This document shows positions 26,438 to 35,288 of a stretch of 64,000 bases of DNA, piece by piece. Source of the DNA: Hyphomicrobiales bacterium (GTDB lineage: Bacteria > Pseudomonadota > Alphaproteobacteria > Rhizobiales > Rhizobiaceae). The notes below the pieces were generated by a model. It saw only the letters and a list, made by a program, of their open reading frames with translations. It had not been told where the DNA came from and ran no database searches. The stretch is from contig UCIA01000040.1 of NCBI GenBank assembly GCA_900472295.1, forward strand, positions 33,442 through 97,441, read 5' to 3'. The translations under genes and the position numbers were made by a program. Numbering within the stretch: the stretch's first letter is position 1; each line of letters starts with the position of its first letter.

Positions 26438-27850
26438 ATGAACAGCCTGATCGGCCAATTCGACATTTCCGACGATCGCATCAAAAAGATCGTTGCCGAG
26501 ACCCTCAACGGCGCCGATGACGGCGAACTGTTCCTCGAATACAGCGAGAGCGAAGCGCTGATGTTCGACAATGGCCGGCTGAAGACCGCCAATTTCAACA
26601 CGGATCAAGGCTTTGGACTGCGCGCGGTGGCCGGCGAGGCCAGCGGCTACGCCCATTCCAGCGACCTTTCCGAGGCCTCGCTGCTGCGGGCCGCGGACGC
26701 CGTCTCCACCGTCAAGGGCGGCTATTCCGGCACGCTTGCCGCCGCACCGGCGCGCACCAACCGTCATCTCTATGGCGATGAGAACCCGATCCCCTCGCCC
26801 TCCTTCGAGGTCAAGGCCAAGCTGTTGCAGGAGATCGACGCCTGGCTGCGGGCCGAAGATCCGCGCGTGCGCCAGGTGACGGCCTCGCTCGCCGCATCGT
26901 GGCAGCATGTCGAGATCGTGCGCGCTGACGGCCAGGTGGTGCGCGATATAAGGCCGCTGGTCAGGATCAACGTCTCAGTCGTGGTCGGCGATGGCGACCG
27001 CCAGGAAAGCGGCTCCTACGGCATGGGCGGGCGCAAGGCATTCGGCGAATTCCTGATCGAGGACGCCTGGAAGCATGCGGCCAAGGAGGCGCTCAGGCAG
27101 GCGCTGGTCAATCTCGAAGCAATCCCGGCGCCGGCCGGCACGTTCGACATCGTTTTGTCCAGCGGCTGGCCGGGCGTCATGCTGCATGAGGCTGTCGGCC
27201 ACGGGCTGGAAGGCGATTTCAACCGCAAGAAGACGTCGGCCTTCGCCGGGCTGCTCGGCCAGCAGGTGGCGGCCAAGGGCGTCACCGTCGTAGATGACGG
27301 CACCATGCCCGAGCGCCGCGGCTCGTTGACCGTCGACGATGAAGGCACGCCGTCGGCCCGCAACGTGCTGATCGAGGACGGCAAACTGGTCGGCTACATG
27401 CAGGATCGCCAGAACGCCCGGCTGATGGGCATGAAGGCGACCGGCAACGGCCGGCGCGAAGGCTATGCGCACCAGCCGATGCCGCGCATGACCAACACCT
27501 ACATGACGTCAGGCGACATGGAGCCGGACGAGATCATCGCCTCGGTCAAGAACGGCATTTATGCCGTCTCCTTCGGCGGAGGCCAGGTCGACATCACCTC
27601 TGGCAAGTTCGTTTTCGGCTGCACCGAGGCCTACATGATCGAAGACGGCAAGGTGACACAGCCGATCAAGGGCGCCATGCTCATCGGCAACGGCCCGGAC
27701 GCCATGCACCGCGTGTCGATGATCGGCAACGACATGAAGCTCGACAACGGCATCGGCATGTGCGGCAAGGCCGGCCAGGGCGTGCCCGTCGGCGTCGGCC
27801 AGCCGCATCTGAGGATGAACCAGATGACGGTCGGCGGCACCAGGGTTTGA
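26438..27850 (+). CDS. tldD: TldD metalloprotease subunit
   Basis: Subunit of the TldD/TldE (PmbA) zinc protease that trims modified peptides and degrades some antitoxins in other bacteria. The 470-residue protein has the motif MLHEAVGHGLEGDFN with HExxxH and the later metal Cys region GGGQVDITSGKFVFGCTEAYMIE. Start at the ATG at 26438 gives MNSLIGQFDISD; a GTG at 26423 is possible. The partner TldE is not in the window. Near coxB, a rhizobial gene order. Confidence 0.95.
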   Translation: MNSLIGQFDISDDRIKKIVAETLNGADDGELFLEYSESEALMFDNGRLKTANFNTDQGFGLRAVAGEASGYAHSSDLSEASLLRAADAVSTVKGGYSGTLAAAPARTNRHLYGDENPIPSPSFEVKAKLLQEIDAWLRAEDPRVRQVTASLAASWQHVEIVRADGQVVRDIRPLVRINVSVVVGDGDRQESGSYGMGGRKAFGEFLIEDAWKHAAKEALRQALVNLEAIPAPAGTFDIVLSSGWPGVMLHEAVGHGLEGDFNRKKTSAFAGLLGQQVAAKGVTVVDDGTMPERRGSLTVDDEGTPSARNVLIEDGKLVGYMQDRQNARLMGMKATGNGRREGYAHQPMPRMTNTYMTSGDMEPDEIIASVKNGIYAVSFGGGQVDITSGKFVFGCTEAYMIEDGKVTQPIKGAMLIGNGPDAMHRVSMIGNDMKLDNGIGMCGKAGQGVPVGVGQPHLRMNQMTVGGTRV

Positions 27851-27927
27851 GGATTCGAATCCGATCGGCTTGAATAGCTGCCGCGATAGGATTATCTTAC
27901 CTTCGCCTTACGCAAAGGTCCTTCGCA

Positions 27928-28203
27928 ATGGCTGCGACCGAAAAACTTATAACGACCGTCTCCACCAAGGGACAGGTGATCCTGCCCAGCGCGATCCGGA
28001 AACGGAGAGACTGGGGCGCGGGCACGCGCCTGCAGGTCGAAGATACGCCAGACGGAGTGCTTTTGAGGTTGGAGCCGGCCTTTGCGCCGACACGACCAGA
28101 AGATGTCTTCGGCGTCCTACCGCACAGTGGCAGACCGAAGACTTTGGAGGAGATGGACGCGGCCGTCCTTGCTGAAGCGCGGCGGCGCCATGCTCGCGAT
28201 TGA
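27928..28203 (+). CDS. vapB: AbrB/MazE-type antitoxin (VapB)
   Basis: A 91-residue protein with an N-terminal swapped-hairpin AbrB fold (TVSTKGQVILPSAIRKRRDWGAGTRLQVE), the DNA-binding half of many antitoxins, and a C-terminal toxin-binding segment rich in charged residues (LEEMDAAVLAEARRRHARD). It overlaps the PIN toxin gene by 14 bp, as in VapBC operons. Antitoxin role is inferred from family and pairing. It probably represses its own promoter in the 77-bp gap after tldD. Confidence 0.9.
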   Translation: MAATEKLITTVSTKGQVILPSAIRKRRDWGAGTRLQVEDTPDGVLLRLEPAFAPTRPEDVFGVLPHSGRPKTLEEMDAAVLAEARRRHARD

Positions 28204-28579
28204 TACCAACGTTGTCGTCAGATATCTGACGAACGACGATCCCGAGCAGTCCCCGCGAGCCCGGCGGCTGATCGATAGTCAGCCTGTCTTTGTCGCCGTC
28301 ACGGTGATCCTGGAGGCTGAGTGGGTGTTGCGCAGCGGCTATGGCTATGATCAGGCCTCGATCGTCAACGCACTGCGGGTGTTCGGCGGGCTTCCCACTG
28401 TCGAGATAGAGGATGCTGGGATTGTCTCTTCCGCGGTCGATCTAGCCGATACGGGAATGGATTTCGCCGATGCGCTCCATCTGAGCATGTCCTCGCACTG
28501 CTCTGCGTTTGTGACCTTCGACCGTAAGTTCATAAGGGCCGCACAAGCGGCCGGGTACGAAAGCGTCCGCGAAGGCTAA
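28190..28579 (+). CDS. vapC: PIN-domain ribonuclease toxin (VapC)
   Basis: A 129-residue PIN domain RNase. Acidic residues are in the expected places: D in AIDTNVVVRYL, E in VILEAEWVLRS, D in GMDFADALHLS and D in FVTFDRKF. Together with the AbrB-type partner upstream it forms a VapBC system, where the toxin cleaves specific RNAs (tRNA or rRNA in studied cases) when the antitoxin is degraded. The pair sits between two core genes, suggesting insertion. Confidence 0.9.
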   Translation: MLAIDTNVVVRYLTNDDPEQSPRARRLIDSQPVFVAVTVILEAEWVLRSGYGYDQASIVNALRVFGGLPTVEIEDAGIVSSAVDLADTGMDFADALHLSMSSHCSAFVTFDRKFIRAAQAAGYESVREG

Positions 28580-28645
28580 TTTTGCGAGCCGATTAGGTCT
28601 TGCGGGGGCGGCAAACTCAAGCCCGGCGTTGTGAAAATCGGCGGA

Positions 28646-29881
28646 TCAACGCCGCCGTTTCGGCTTCTCCAGCAGCGCCACGGCCTCGACATGTGGCGAC
28701 CACAGGAACTGGTCGATCGGCGTGACGCTCTTCAGCACGTAGCCGCCATCCATGAGGATGCGCAGGTCCCTGGCCAGCGTCACCGGGTTGCAGGAGACGG
28801 CGGCGACGAACGGCACGTCGGAGCGGGCGATCTGCTTCGACTGGTCCTCGGCGCCGGCTCGCGGCGGGTCGAAAACGACGCCGTCGAAGGCGTTCAGTTC
28901 CTTGAACGTCAGCGGGCGGCGGAACAGGTCACGGCGTTCGCCGGTTACCCGTTTCAGGCCGGTCGCGAAGCGTGAGCCGCGATCGAGCGCCGAAAGGGCA
29001 GCGGCGTCGCCTTCGACCGCGTGGACCTCGGATTTCAGCGCCAGCCGAAACGTAAAGCTGCCGCAGCCGGCGAACAGATCGGCGACTTTCTTGGCACGTT
29101 TCAGATGTCCGCCAACGATATCGGCCATCGTCTGTTCAGCGGCTTCGGTTGCCTGCAGGAAGGCGCCAGGCGGCACGGCAACAGCCACGCCGCCAAACAT
29201 GACCACCGGCTTTTTCGGTTCGATGACGATCTCTTCGTCAATCGAAAGCCGGGCAAATCCATTGGCCATGACGAAGTTGGAGGCGATGCGGCGCTGGTGT
29301 TCGCCCAGCTTGCCTGACTCGTAGACCGCGACGTCGAGGCCCGAGCCCGTCGCCGTGACCGCCATGCGGAACGATTTGGTGGTGGCGCAAACCAGCTCGG
29401 CGACCGATCGCAAGCGATCGAGCGCGGCGACGATTTCCGGCAGTGAGATCGGGCATTCCTCGATGGGGATGATTTCCGGCGACAGATGGCGATGGAAGCC
29501 AAGCCGCATGCCTGTGTCGGTGCGCCGGGCGGCAAGCACGACGCGGCGGCGTGTGTGTGGCGCACACGGCACCAATGGGCCGATGTCGCCGGCAATGCCT
29601 TTCAAGGCGTGCACGACCTTGTCGCGCTTCCACTGGTGGTAGGCGTCGGCTTGCAGATGCTGGACGGCGCAGCCGCCGCATTCGGTAAAATGCCGGCAGG
29701 CCGGGTCGATGCGCAGCGGCGAAGCCTCCACCACCGCCATCAGCGTGGCGCGATCCTTTTCGCGCGCGGCGTTCACGACCTCACCCGGCAGCGTGAAGGG
29801 AATGAACAGCTCGCCGGTTTCGGTCTCGGCGACGCCGTCGCCTTGCGAGCCCAGTCTCTTGATGGTGAAGCGCGTGCTCAT
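28646..29881 (-). CDS. TrmA/RlmD-family 23S rRNA uracil-5 methyltransferase
   Basis: A 411-residue AdoMet-dependent RNA m5U methyltransferase. An N-terminal TRAM-like part (FTIKRLGSQGDGVAE) precedes the 4Fe-4S cysteines (C62, C68 and C71 in ACRHFTECGGCAVQHL). The AdoMet motif is VADLFAGCGSFTF and the catalytic Cys is in AAVSCNPVTLARDL. Start at 29881 overlaps the TlyA stop by four bases. It may modify 23S rRNA at U1939 or U747, which the sequence alone does not decide. Confidence 0.92.
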   Translation of the reverse strand: MSTRFTIKRLGSQGDGVAETETGELFIPFTLPGEVVNAAREKDRATLMAVVEASPLRIDPACRHFTECGGCAVQHLQADAYHQWKRDKVVHALKGIAGDIGPLVPCAPHTRRRVVLAARRTDTGMRLGFHRHLSPEIIPIEECPISLPEIVAALDRLRSVAELVCATTKSFRMAVTATGSGLDVAVYESGKLGEHQRRIASNFVMANGFARLSIDEEIVIEPKKPVVMFGGVAVAVPPGAFLQATEAAEQTMADIVGGHLKRAKKVADLFAGCGSFTFRLALKSEVHAVEGDAAALSALDRGSRFATGLKRVTGERRDLFRRPLTFKELNAFDGVVFDPPRAGAEDQSKQIARSDVPFVAAVSCNPVTLARDLRILMDGGYVLKSVTPIDQFLWSPHVEAVALLEKPKRRR

Positions 29882-30657
29882 CGATCCTTGATCCCCGCAT
29901 CCTTGACCCCAGCAAGCAGGAATTCGCGGTTGCCGTCGCCGCCCTCGATCGGCGACATGTTCAGGCCCAGTGTTCGCCAGCCAGGGACACCTTCGAGCCA
30001 TTCCTGCAGCAGGCCGGCAACGCGAGCGGCATCGAAAGGATCTTTCAGCAGGCCGCCCTTGCCGATCGCCTCGCGGCCGGCTTCGAATTGCGGCTTGACC
30101 AGCAACACGGCACGCGCTCCCGGTTTGGCGATGGCGAGCGCCGGCGGCATCGCCAGCTTCAGCGAGATGAAGCTGACATCGGAAACGATGAAGTCCGGGA
30201 TACGGCCGCCGAGATCGGCAACGGTGAGTTCGCGAGCATTCAATCCCTCGATCGCGGTGACGCGCGGGTCACCCGCAATGTCGGGATGCATCTGGCCATG
30301 GCCGACATCGATGGCCGTGACATGGGCAGCGCCACGCTCGAGCAGCACCTGGGTGAAGCCGCCGGTCGAGGCGCCGATGTCGAGCGCTTCGCTGCCCGCG
30401 GGGTCGAGGCCGAAATGGTCGAGCCCGGCGATCAGCTTCAGCGACGCGCGCGAGACATAACCTTGCGCGGGATCATCGATGGCGATCAGACAGTGCGGCA
30501 GGACGGCCTGGCCGGGTTTGCGGGCGATCACGCCGTCGACCGTCACGGTGCCGCGTTCGACTGCGTCACGGGCGCGCGAGCGGCTCGCGCACAGGCCGCG
30601 CTGGACGAGCAATTCGTCAAGCCGCTGGCGTGTGCTGGCTGGCAGAGGGGAATTCAT
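29878..30657 (-). CDS. tlyA: TlyA-family rRNA methyltransferase / hemolysin-like protein
   Basis: A 259-residue protein with an S4 RNA-binding domain (residues about 9-70, RLDELLVQRGLCASRSRARDAVERGTV) and an FtsJ-like methyltransferase domain (LDIGASTGGFTQVLLERGA ... VTAIDVGHGQMHPDI ... IVSDVSFISLKL, with the K-D-K-type catalytic residues in VKPQFEAGREAIGKGG). In mycobacteria TlyA methylates 16S and 23S rRNA at 2'-O-cytidine. Gene order dxs ... tlyA ... m5U methyltransferase is usual in rhizobia. Confidence 0.93.
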   Translation of the reverse strand: MNSPLPASTRQRLDELLVQRGLCASRSRARDAVERGTVTVDGVIARKPGQAVLPHCLIAIDDPAQGYVSRASLKLIAGLDHFGLDPAGSEALDIGASTGGFTQVLLERGAAHVTAIDVGHGQMHPDIAGDPRVTAIEGLNARELTVADLGGRIPDFIVSDVSFISLKLAMPPALAIAKPGARAVLLVKPQFEAGREAIGKGGLLKDPFDAARVAGLLQEWLEGVPGWRTLGLNMSPIEGGDGNREFLLAGVKDAGIKDR

Positions 30658-30817
30658 CGGCCTTCATGGCGAAAGCCGGCCGCGAAGGCAAGGAGATTGG
30701 GACGAGAGGGAGATTGGGCTTCGGGAACGAGCATGCCAAAGCGGGTTGAACATCGCGGCCACTGCGGCACAATGCCGGGATGATGCCTCTTGCTCGTACA
30801 CTATCGGAGAGGACCAC

Positions 30818-31306
30818 ATGCTGACGGGAACCTGCCATTGCGGCGCCGCCCACTGGGTCCTGGAGGGCGACCCCGGCCCGATCACGGCCTGCAACTGCAC
30901 GCTCTGCCGCCGCTACGGCACGCTGTGGGCCTACGATTTTGTCGATGAGCGCATTCGTATCGCGGGACCTGTGCAGTCCTATACCCGCGCCGGCAAGGAG
31001 ACGCCGTCGCTCGAGATCCTGTTTTGCCCGACCTGTGCCTGCGTGCTCGCCTGGCGCGGCTTGCACGCCGGCGCCAGCGGCCGCACGCGGATCGCCGTCA
31101 ACGTCAGGCTGGCGCCGCCGGAAGCGGTCGCCGACCTGCCGATCGACCATTTCGACGGCCTCGATACCCATGACGATCTGCCGCGTGATGGGCGCTGCGT
31201 GCGCGATATGTGGTTTAAAAAATCGTCCGTGAGGCCGGCCGTTCGACGGCCGGCATCAGGCCGTCGCCGACGCCGCTTGACGCCTGTTTGCGCGGGCGCT
31301 CGATAG
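30818..31306 (+). CDS. GFA-family (glutathione-dependent formaldehyde-activating-like) protein
   Basis: A 162-residue zinc protein of the GFA/CENP-V fold. Zinc-binding cysteines are visible: TGTCHCGAAHW, ACNCTLCRRYG and ILFCPTCACVLAW. The domain ends at about residue 135 (RCVRDMW); the last 27 residues are a basic Arg/Pro-rich tail that overlaps the convergent gene, so the real ancestral stop was probably earlier. ATG at 30818 has a GGAGAGGA sequence upstream. The substrate is unknown. Confidence 0.85.
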   Translation: MLTGTCHCGAAHWVLEGDPGPITACNCTLCRRYGTLWAYDFVDERIRIAGPVQSYTRAGKETPSLEILFCPTCACVLAWRGLHAGASGRTRIAVNVRLAPPEAVADLPIDHFDGLDTHDDLPRDGRCVRDMWFKKSSVRPAVRRPASGRRRRRLTPVCAGAR

Positions 31307-31499
31307 GCACGACCGGCGCATCCGGCACGACGACGAGCTGCGGTACCTGCTTGTAGGAAAAGCCGCCCCTGATGTCGCCCATCTTGCCGGCGACGATCTC
31401 GACCACCGCCTGCTCGAGCTTGCGGTCATAGCGGGTCTCGGCCATGGCCGGTGCGGCGATGGTGGCCAAAAAGGCCACGCCGCACAAAAGCGTTCGCAT
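31215..31499 (-). CDS. Small secreted hypothetical protein
   Basis: A 94-residue protein with a clear signal peptide (MRTLLCGVAFLATIAAPAMA) and a short mature part (RYDRKLEQAVVEIVAGKMGDIRGGFSY), then a Pro/Val-rich segment and a basic end. No known family is recognised. Its 3' end overlaps the GFA gene by 92 bp, with a hairpin inside the overlap. The 170 bp upstream, up to the dxs stop, shows no further gene. Confidence 0.7.
   Translation of the reverse strand: MRTLLCGVAFLATIAAPAMAETRYDRKLEQAVVEIVAGKMGDIRGGFSYKQVPQLVVVPDAPVVPIERPRKQASSGVGDGLMPAVERPASRTIF
31234..31254 (-). terminator. Hairpin within the convergent gene ends
   Basis: A 9-bp perfect stem (GCCGGCCGT with ACGGCCGGC) and TCG loop. 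On the minus strand a run of six T follows about ten bases later. It lies in coding sequence of both convergent genes and may terminate transcription from both sides. Confidence 0.5.
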
Positions 31500-31669
31500 T
31501 GTTTTTAACTCCCTGCCTAGGTCTCGTTCTAGCAGGGCGGCGTTGAAAAACGGCCAAAAGACACGGTAAGCGAAACGCCAAAGAGAAGCGTTAACAGAGC
31601 GTTATGACATGAAGCCGGCAAACCGCTTCAGACGCTTGAGGCTTTGATTCAGAGGCGTGAGACTTTGAT

Positions 31670-33583
31670 TCAGGCGCGCTGGGCTCGGGCAGAGTGCCCT
31701 AGCGCCACAAACACCGTGCGCACGATGCCGGCTGCGTCGAGCCCGGCATCGGCATACATTTTCTCCGGCTTGGCGTGGTCGGTGAACTCGTCGGGTAGCA
31801 CCAGCGGGCGCACCTTCAGGCCGCTTTCCAGCAAGCCTTCATGGGCAAGGAACTGCAGCACATGGCTGGCGAAACCGCCGACAGCACCCTCTTCCACCGT
31901 CACCAGCACTTCGTGCGAACGGGCGAGACGGCGGATCAGATCCTCGTCGAGCGGCTTGGCGAAGCGGGCGTCGGCAACCGTCGTCGAAAGTCCGGCCGCG
32001 CCGAGTTCTTCGGCGGCAATCAGGCAATCCTGCAGCCGCGTGCCGAAGGACAGCAGCGCCACCTTGGTGCCCTCCTTGACGATGCGGCCCTTGCCGATTT
32101 CGAGCACCGAGCCGCGCTCCGGCATATCGACGCCGACGCCGTTGCCGCGCGGATAGCGGAAGGCGATCGGACCCTCGTCATAATGGGCGGCTGTGCGCAC
32201 CATGTGGCGAAGCTCCGCCTCGTCGGCGGCGGCCATGACGACGAAGCCCGGCAGCGTTGCCAGGAAAGTCGTGTCGAAGGCGCCGCAATGGGTGGCGCCA
32301 TCGGCGCCGACGAAGCCGGCGCGGTCGATGGGGAAACGCACCGGCAGTTTCTGGATCGCCACATCGTGGACGACCTGGTCGTAGGCGCGCTGCAGGAAGG
32401 TCGAATAGATGGCGGCGAAGGGCTTGTAGCCTTCGCTGGCGAGGCCGGCGGCAAAGGTCACCGCATGCTGCTCGGCGATGCCGACATCGAAAATCCGGGT
32501 CGGAAAAGCTTCGCCGAACAAATCGAGGCCGGTGCCGTTCGGCATGGCGGCGGTGACGGCGACGATACGATCATCCAGGCGGGCTTCCTGAAGCAGGCTC
32601 TCGGCGAACACCTTGGTGTAGGCAGGCGCATTGGCCGGAGCCTTGGTCTGCGCGCCGGTGATGACGTCGAACTTGTTGACGCCGTGATATTTGTCGGCTG
32701 CGGCCTCGGCCGGGCCGTAGCCCTTGCCCTTCTGGGTCACGACATGGATCAGCACCGGGCCGTCGGCATTGTCGCGGACGTTCTTCAAGACCGGGATGAG
32801 ATGCTCGAGATTGTGGCCGTCGATCGGGCCGATATGGTAGAAGCCGAGCTCTTCGAACAGCGTGCCGCCGGTGACGTAGCCACGCGCATGTTCGACCGCC
32901 CGCGTGATGGCGCGATCGGCGCGCTTGCCGAGATAAGAGGTCAGCTTCTTGCCGAAATCGCGCAGGCCAAGATAGGTCTTGCCGGAGGCGAGCCGCGCCA
33001 GATAGGCGCTCATGGCGCCGGTCGGCGGCGCGATCGACATGTCGTTGTCGTTGAGGATGACGATCAGCCGGGCATCGAGCGCGCCGGCATTGTTCAGCGC
33101 CTCAAAGGCCATGCCCGCCGACATGGCGCCGTCGCCGATGACGGCAATGACATTGTTGTGGCCGCCCGAGAGGTCGCGCGCCATGGCCATGCCGAGGCCG
33201 GCCGAAATCGAGGTCGAGGAGTGTGCTGCGCCGAACGGGTCATATTCGCTCTCGGCGCGCCGGGTGAAGCCGGACAGGCCGCCTTCCTGGCGCAGCGTGC
33301 GGATGCGGTCGCGGCGGCCGGTCAGTATCTTGTGCGGATAGGCCTGGTGGCCGACATCCCAGATCACGCGGTCTTCCGGCGTGTTGAAGACATAGTGCAG
33401 CGCCACGGTCAGCTCGACGACGCCGAGGCCGGCGCCGAGATGGCCGCCCGTATGCGAAACGGCATCGATCAGCTCGGCACGCAGCTCCGAAGCCAGCTGC
33501 GGCAGCTGGCCTTCGTCAAGCGTCCTCAGGTCGGCCGGAATGCGGACCTTGTCGAGAAGCGGCGTATGCAGCGTTGCGTTCAC
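31670..33583 (-). CDS. dxs: 1-deoxy-D-xylulose-5-phosphate synthase
   Basis: First enzyme of the MEP pathway, thiamine diphosphate dependent, joining pyruvate and glyceraldehyde-3-phosphate. 637 residues. Seen: substrate His region DVGHQAYPHKIL, the ThDP motif VIGDGAMSAGMAFEALNNAG ... NDNDMSIAPP, the pyrimidine-binding segment FDVGIAEQHAVTFAAGLA, and the C-terminal transketolase fold. Upstream on the same strand lie pirin, DUF2277, xseB and the deacetylase-like gene. The linked ispA of other genomes is not here. Confidence 0.97.
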   Translation of the reverse strand: MNATLHTPLLDKVRIPADLRTLDEGQLPQLASELRAELIDAVSHTGGHLGAGLGVVELTVALHYVFNTPEDRVIWDVGHQAYPHKILTGRRDRIRTLRQEGGLSGFTRRAESEYDPFGAAHSSTSISAGLGMAMARDLSGGHNNVIAVIGDGAMSAGMAFEALNNAGALDARLIVILNDNDMSIAPPTGAMSAYLARLASGKTYLGLRDFGKKLTSYLGKRADRAITRAVEHARGYVTGGTLFEELGFYHIGPIDGHNLEHLIPVLKNVRDNADGPVLIHVVTQKGKGYGPAEAAADKYHGVNKFDVITGAQTKAPANAPAYTKVFAESLLQEARLDDRIVAVTAAMPNGTGLDLFGEAFPTRIFDVGIAEQHAVTFAAGLASEGYKPFAAIYSTFLQRAYDQVVHDVAIQKLPVRFPIDRAGFVGADGATHCGAFDTTFLATLPGFVVMAAADEAELRHMVRTAAHYDEGPIAFRYPRGNGVGVDMPERGSVLEIGKGRIVKEGTKVALLSFGTRLQDCLIAAEELGAAGLSTTVADARFAKPLDEDLIRRLARSHEVLVTVEEGAVGGFASHVLQFLAHEGLLESGLKVRPLVLPDEFTDHAKPEKMYADAGLDAAGIVRTVFVALGHSARAQRA

Positions 33584-33692
33584 TGTTTAGGGGCCTGCCC
33601 AGCTATTTTCGTTCATGCGCGTCTATCATGGGCGAAATATGCCTGCGCCGCCCGAATGTAAATGCGTGTCAGTGACGCGGGTGAAGCTGGCG

Positions 33693-34613
33693 TTAATTGT
33701 CCGGTAACGGAATGAACTCTTCCTCATCTCCAGGAACGATATCGAAGCGGCCCGTCTTCCATTCCTGCTTGGCCTGTTCGATGCGCTCTTTCGACGACGA
33801 GACGAAGTTCCACCAGATATGGCGTGGCGAGCCGAGCGAGGCGCCGCCGAACAGCATGAAATGGGCGCCGCGCTCGGAGGAGACGACGAGTTCATCGCCG
33901 GGCCGGAACACCAGCAGCCGTTCGGCCGGAAAGCGGTCGCCCGAAATCGAGACATCGCCCTCCAGCGTGTAGATGGCGCGTTCCTCGGCGTCTGCGGGAA
34001 TTTTCACGCTGGCGCCGGGCGCCAGGCGCAGATCGGCATAGAGCGTCTCGGTGTCGGCTCTTACCGGCGAGCGCAGCCCTTGAAAATCGCCGATCACCAC
34101 GCGACCGGAAACACCTTCGGCGTCGATTTCGGGCAGAAGCAGTGCTGCGGTGTTCTCGAACACCGGCGCCACCTCCTCCTTGCCGTCGGGTAAAGCCAGC
34201 CAGGTCTGAAGGCCGGAGACCGACATTGGTGCGCCGCGCAATTCCTCAGGCGTGCGCTCGGAATGGACGATGCCGCGGCCGGCCGTCATCAAATTCACGT
34301 CGCCGGGCTGGATCACCATTTCGGTGCCGAGCGAATCGCGGTGCCTGATGTTGCCGTCGAACAGATAGGTGACGGTGGAAAGCCCGATATGCGGGTGCGG
34401 ACGCACATCCATCGCCTGGCCGGCGCGCAGTATGGCTGGCCCCATGCGGTCGAAGAAGATGAAGGGGCCGACCAGCCGCCGCTTTGCCGTCGGCAGAGCG
34501 CGGCGAACCTGGAAGCCGCCAATGTCCTTGGCGTTGGGAATGACCATCAGTTCGATCTGGTCGCTGGCGAAGGCATCGCCAGGCTCAGGGTCCTTGCCGG
34601 GGAAGAAACTCAT
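33693..34613 (-). CDS. Pirin family protein
   Basis: A 306-residue bicupin of the pirin family. Metal ligands of the first cupin are in RPHPHIGLSTVTYLFDG and GRGIVHSERTPEE. The RGVGPFIFFDRMGPA-like block is RLVGPFIFFDRMGPAIL. A longer C-terminal half (DELVVSSERGAHFMLFGGASLG) is typical. Some pirins are quercetin dioxygenases; others act as redox-sensing co-regulators. It is separated from DUF2277 by a palindromic repeat. Confidence 0.92.
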   Translation of the reverse strand: MSFFPGKDPEPGDAFASDQIELMVIPNAKDIGGFQVRRALPTAKRRLVGPFIFFDRMGPAILRAGQAMDVRPHPHIGLSTVTYLFDGNIRHRDSLGTEMVIQPGDVNLMTAGRGIVHSERTPEELRGAPMSVSGLQTWLALPDGKEEVAPVFENTAALLLPEIDAEGVSGRVVIGDFQGLRSPVRADTETLYADLRLAPGASVKIPADAEERAIYTLEGDVSISGDRFPAERLLVFRPGDELVVSSERGAHFMLFGGASLGSPRHIWWNFVSSSKERIEQAKQEWKTGRFDIVPGDEEEFIPLPDN

Positions 34614-34625
34614 CGAGATATCCTT

Positions 34626-34727
34626 TAGAGCGTTTCACCGTTTCATAGAAACGGCGAACGCTCTATCTCTTTGTTTTTACGCAATTCCGGACGGGAAACC
34701 GCTCACACTTTCCCTGGAATTACTCTA
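34626..34727. repeat. Rhizobial palindromic intergenic repeat, type B
   Basis: Bounded by TAGAG and CTCTA. The first half folds as AGAGCGTT (34627-34634) with AACGCTCT (34657-34664) and an inner CCGTTTC/GAAACGG stem; the second half pairs AATTCC with GGAATT. I recognise this element as frequent in Mesorhizobium genomes. Its last three bases (CTA) are the TAG stop of the DUF2277 gene. Confidence 0.75.
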
Positions 34728-34991
34728 GGCGAAGCGCAGCGCCGATTTGGCTTTCGCCTTGGCTGCTACCTCTTCGCGATTGCGCGGATGATGCGTGGTT
34801 TCGAGCGAATGGAGCAATTCATGCGCCGATGCGGCAATCGCCTCGACGGCACGGTCGAAGGCCGCCTGGTTGCGCTGCGAGGGGCGCGTCGTTCCGCTCA
34901 GTTTGCGCACGAACTGAAGCGCGGCGTCGCGGATCTCGTCATGGGTCGCCGGCGGCTCGAAATTGAACAGGGTCTTGATGTTTCTGCACAT
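34725..34991 (-). CDS. DUF2277 protein
   Basis: An 88-residue DUF2277 protein, nearly all alpha-helical, with the family opening MCRNIKTLFNFEPPAT and the block EIRDAALQFVRKLSGTTRPSQRN, and AHELLHSLETTHHPRN (Ser-Leu-x-Thr). Function unknown; the arginine-rich segment suggests nucleic acid binding but this is a guess. Its stop codon is supplied by the edge of the neighbouring repeat. Confidence 0.9.
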   Translation of the reverse strand: MCRNIKTLFNFEPPATHDEIRDAALQFVRKLSGTTRPSQRNQAAFDRAVEAIAASAHELLHSLETTHHPRNREEVAAKAKAKSALRFA

Positions 34992-35033
34992 GTTTGAACT
35001 CCTATCTGCTCTCTGCCCGCCCCGTTTGACAAA

Positions 35034-35285
35034 TTACTCCGCGTCGAGCGGCTCCGTTCCCACCGGTTTGCCGTCGCGCGACAGCCTGATCTTCTCGACC
35101 TTGTCCTCGGCCGACTTCAGCAGCCGGTCGCAATGAGCCTTCAGCGCCTCGCCGCGCTCATAGATCTTGATCGACTGGTCGAGCGGCACATCGCCGCGTT
35201 CCAGATCATCGACGATCTTTTCCAGCGCGTCGAGTGCCTGCTCGAAGCTCATCGCCTTGACGTCTTCATTTGCTTCGCCAGCCAT
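35034..35285 (-). CDS. xseB: Exodeoxyribonuclease VII small subunit
   Basis: An 83-residue XseB with the family pattern SFEQALDALEKIVDDLERGDVPLDQSIKIYERG and the C-terminal helix LLKSAEDKVEKI. The subunit binds the C-terminus of the large subunit XseA, which is encoded elsewhere. It starts 3 bp after the deacetylase-like gene, so the pair is co-transcribed. Confidence 0.95.
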   Translation of the reverse strand: MAGEANEDVKAMSFEQALDALEKIVDDLERGDVPLDQSIKIYERGEALKAHCDRLLKSAEDKVEKIRLSRDGKPVGTEPLDAE

Positions 35286-35288
35286 ACC

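Noticed and set aside
31841..33661. 606-codon plus-strand frame over dxs
   Set aside because: Antisense shadow of dxs with low-complexity His/Arg/Asp composition.
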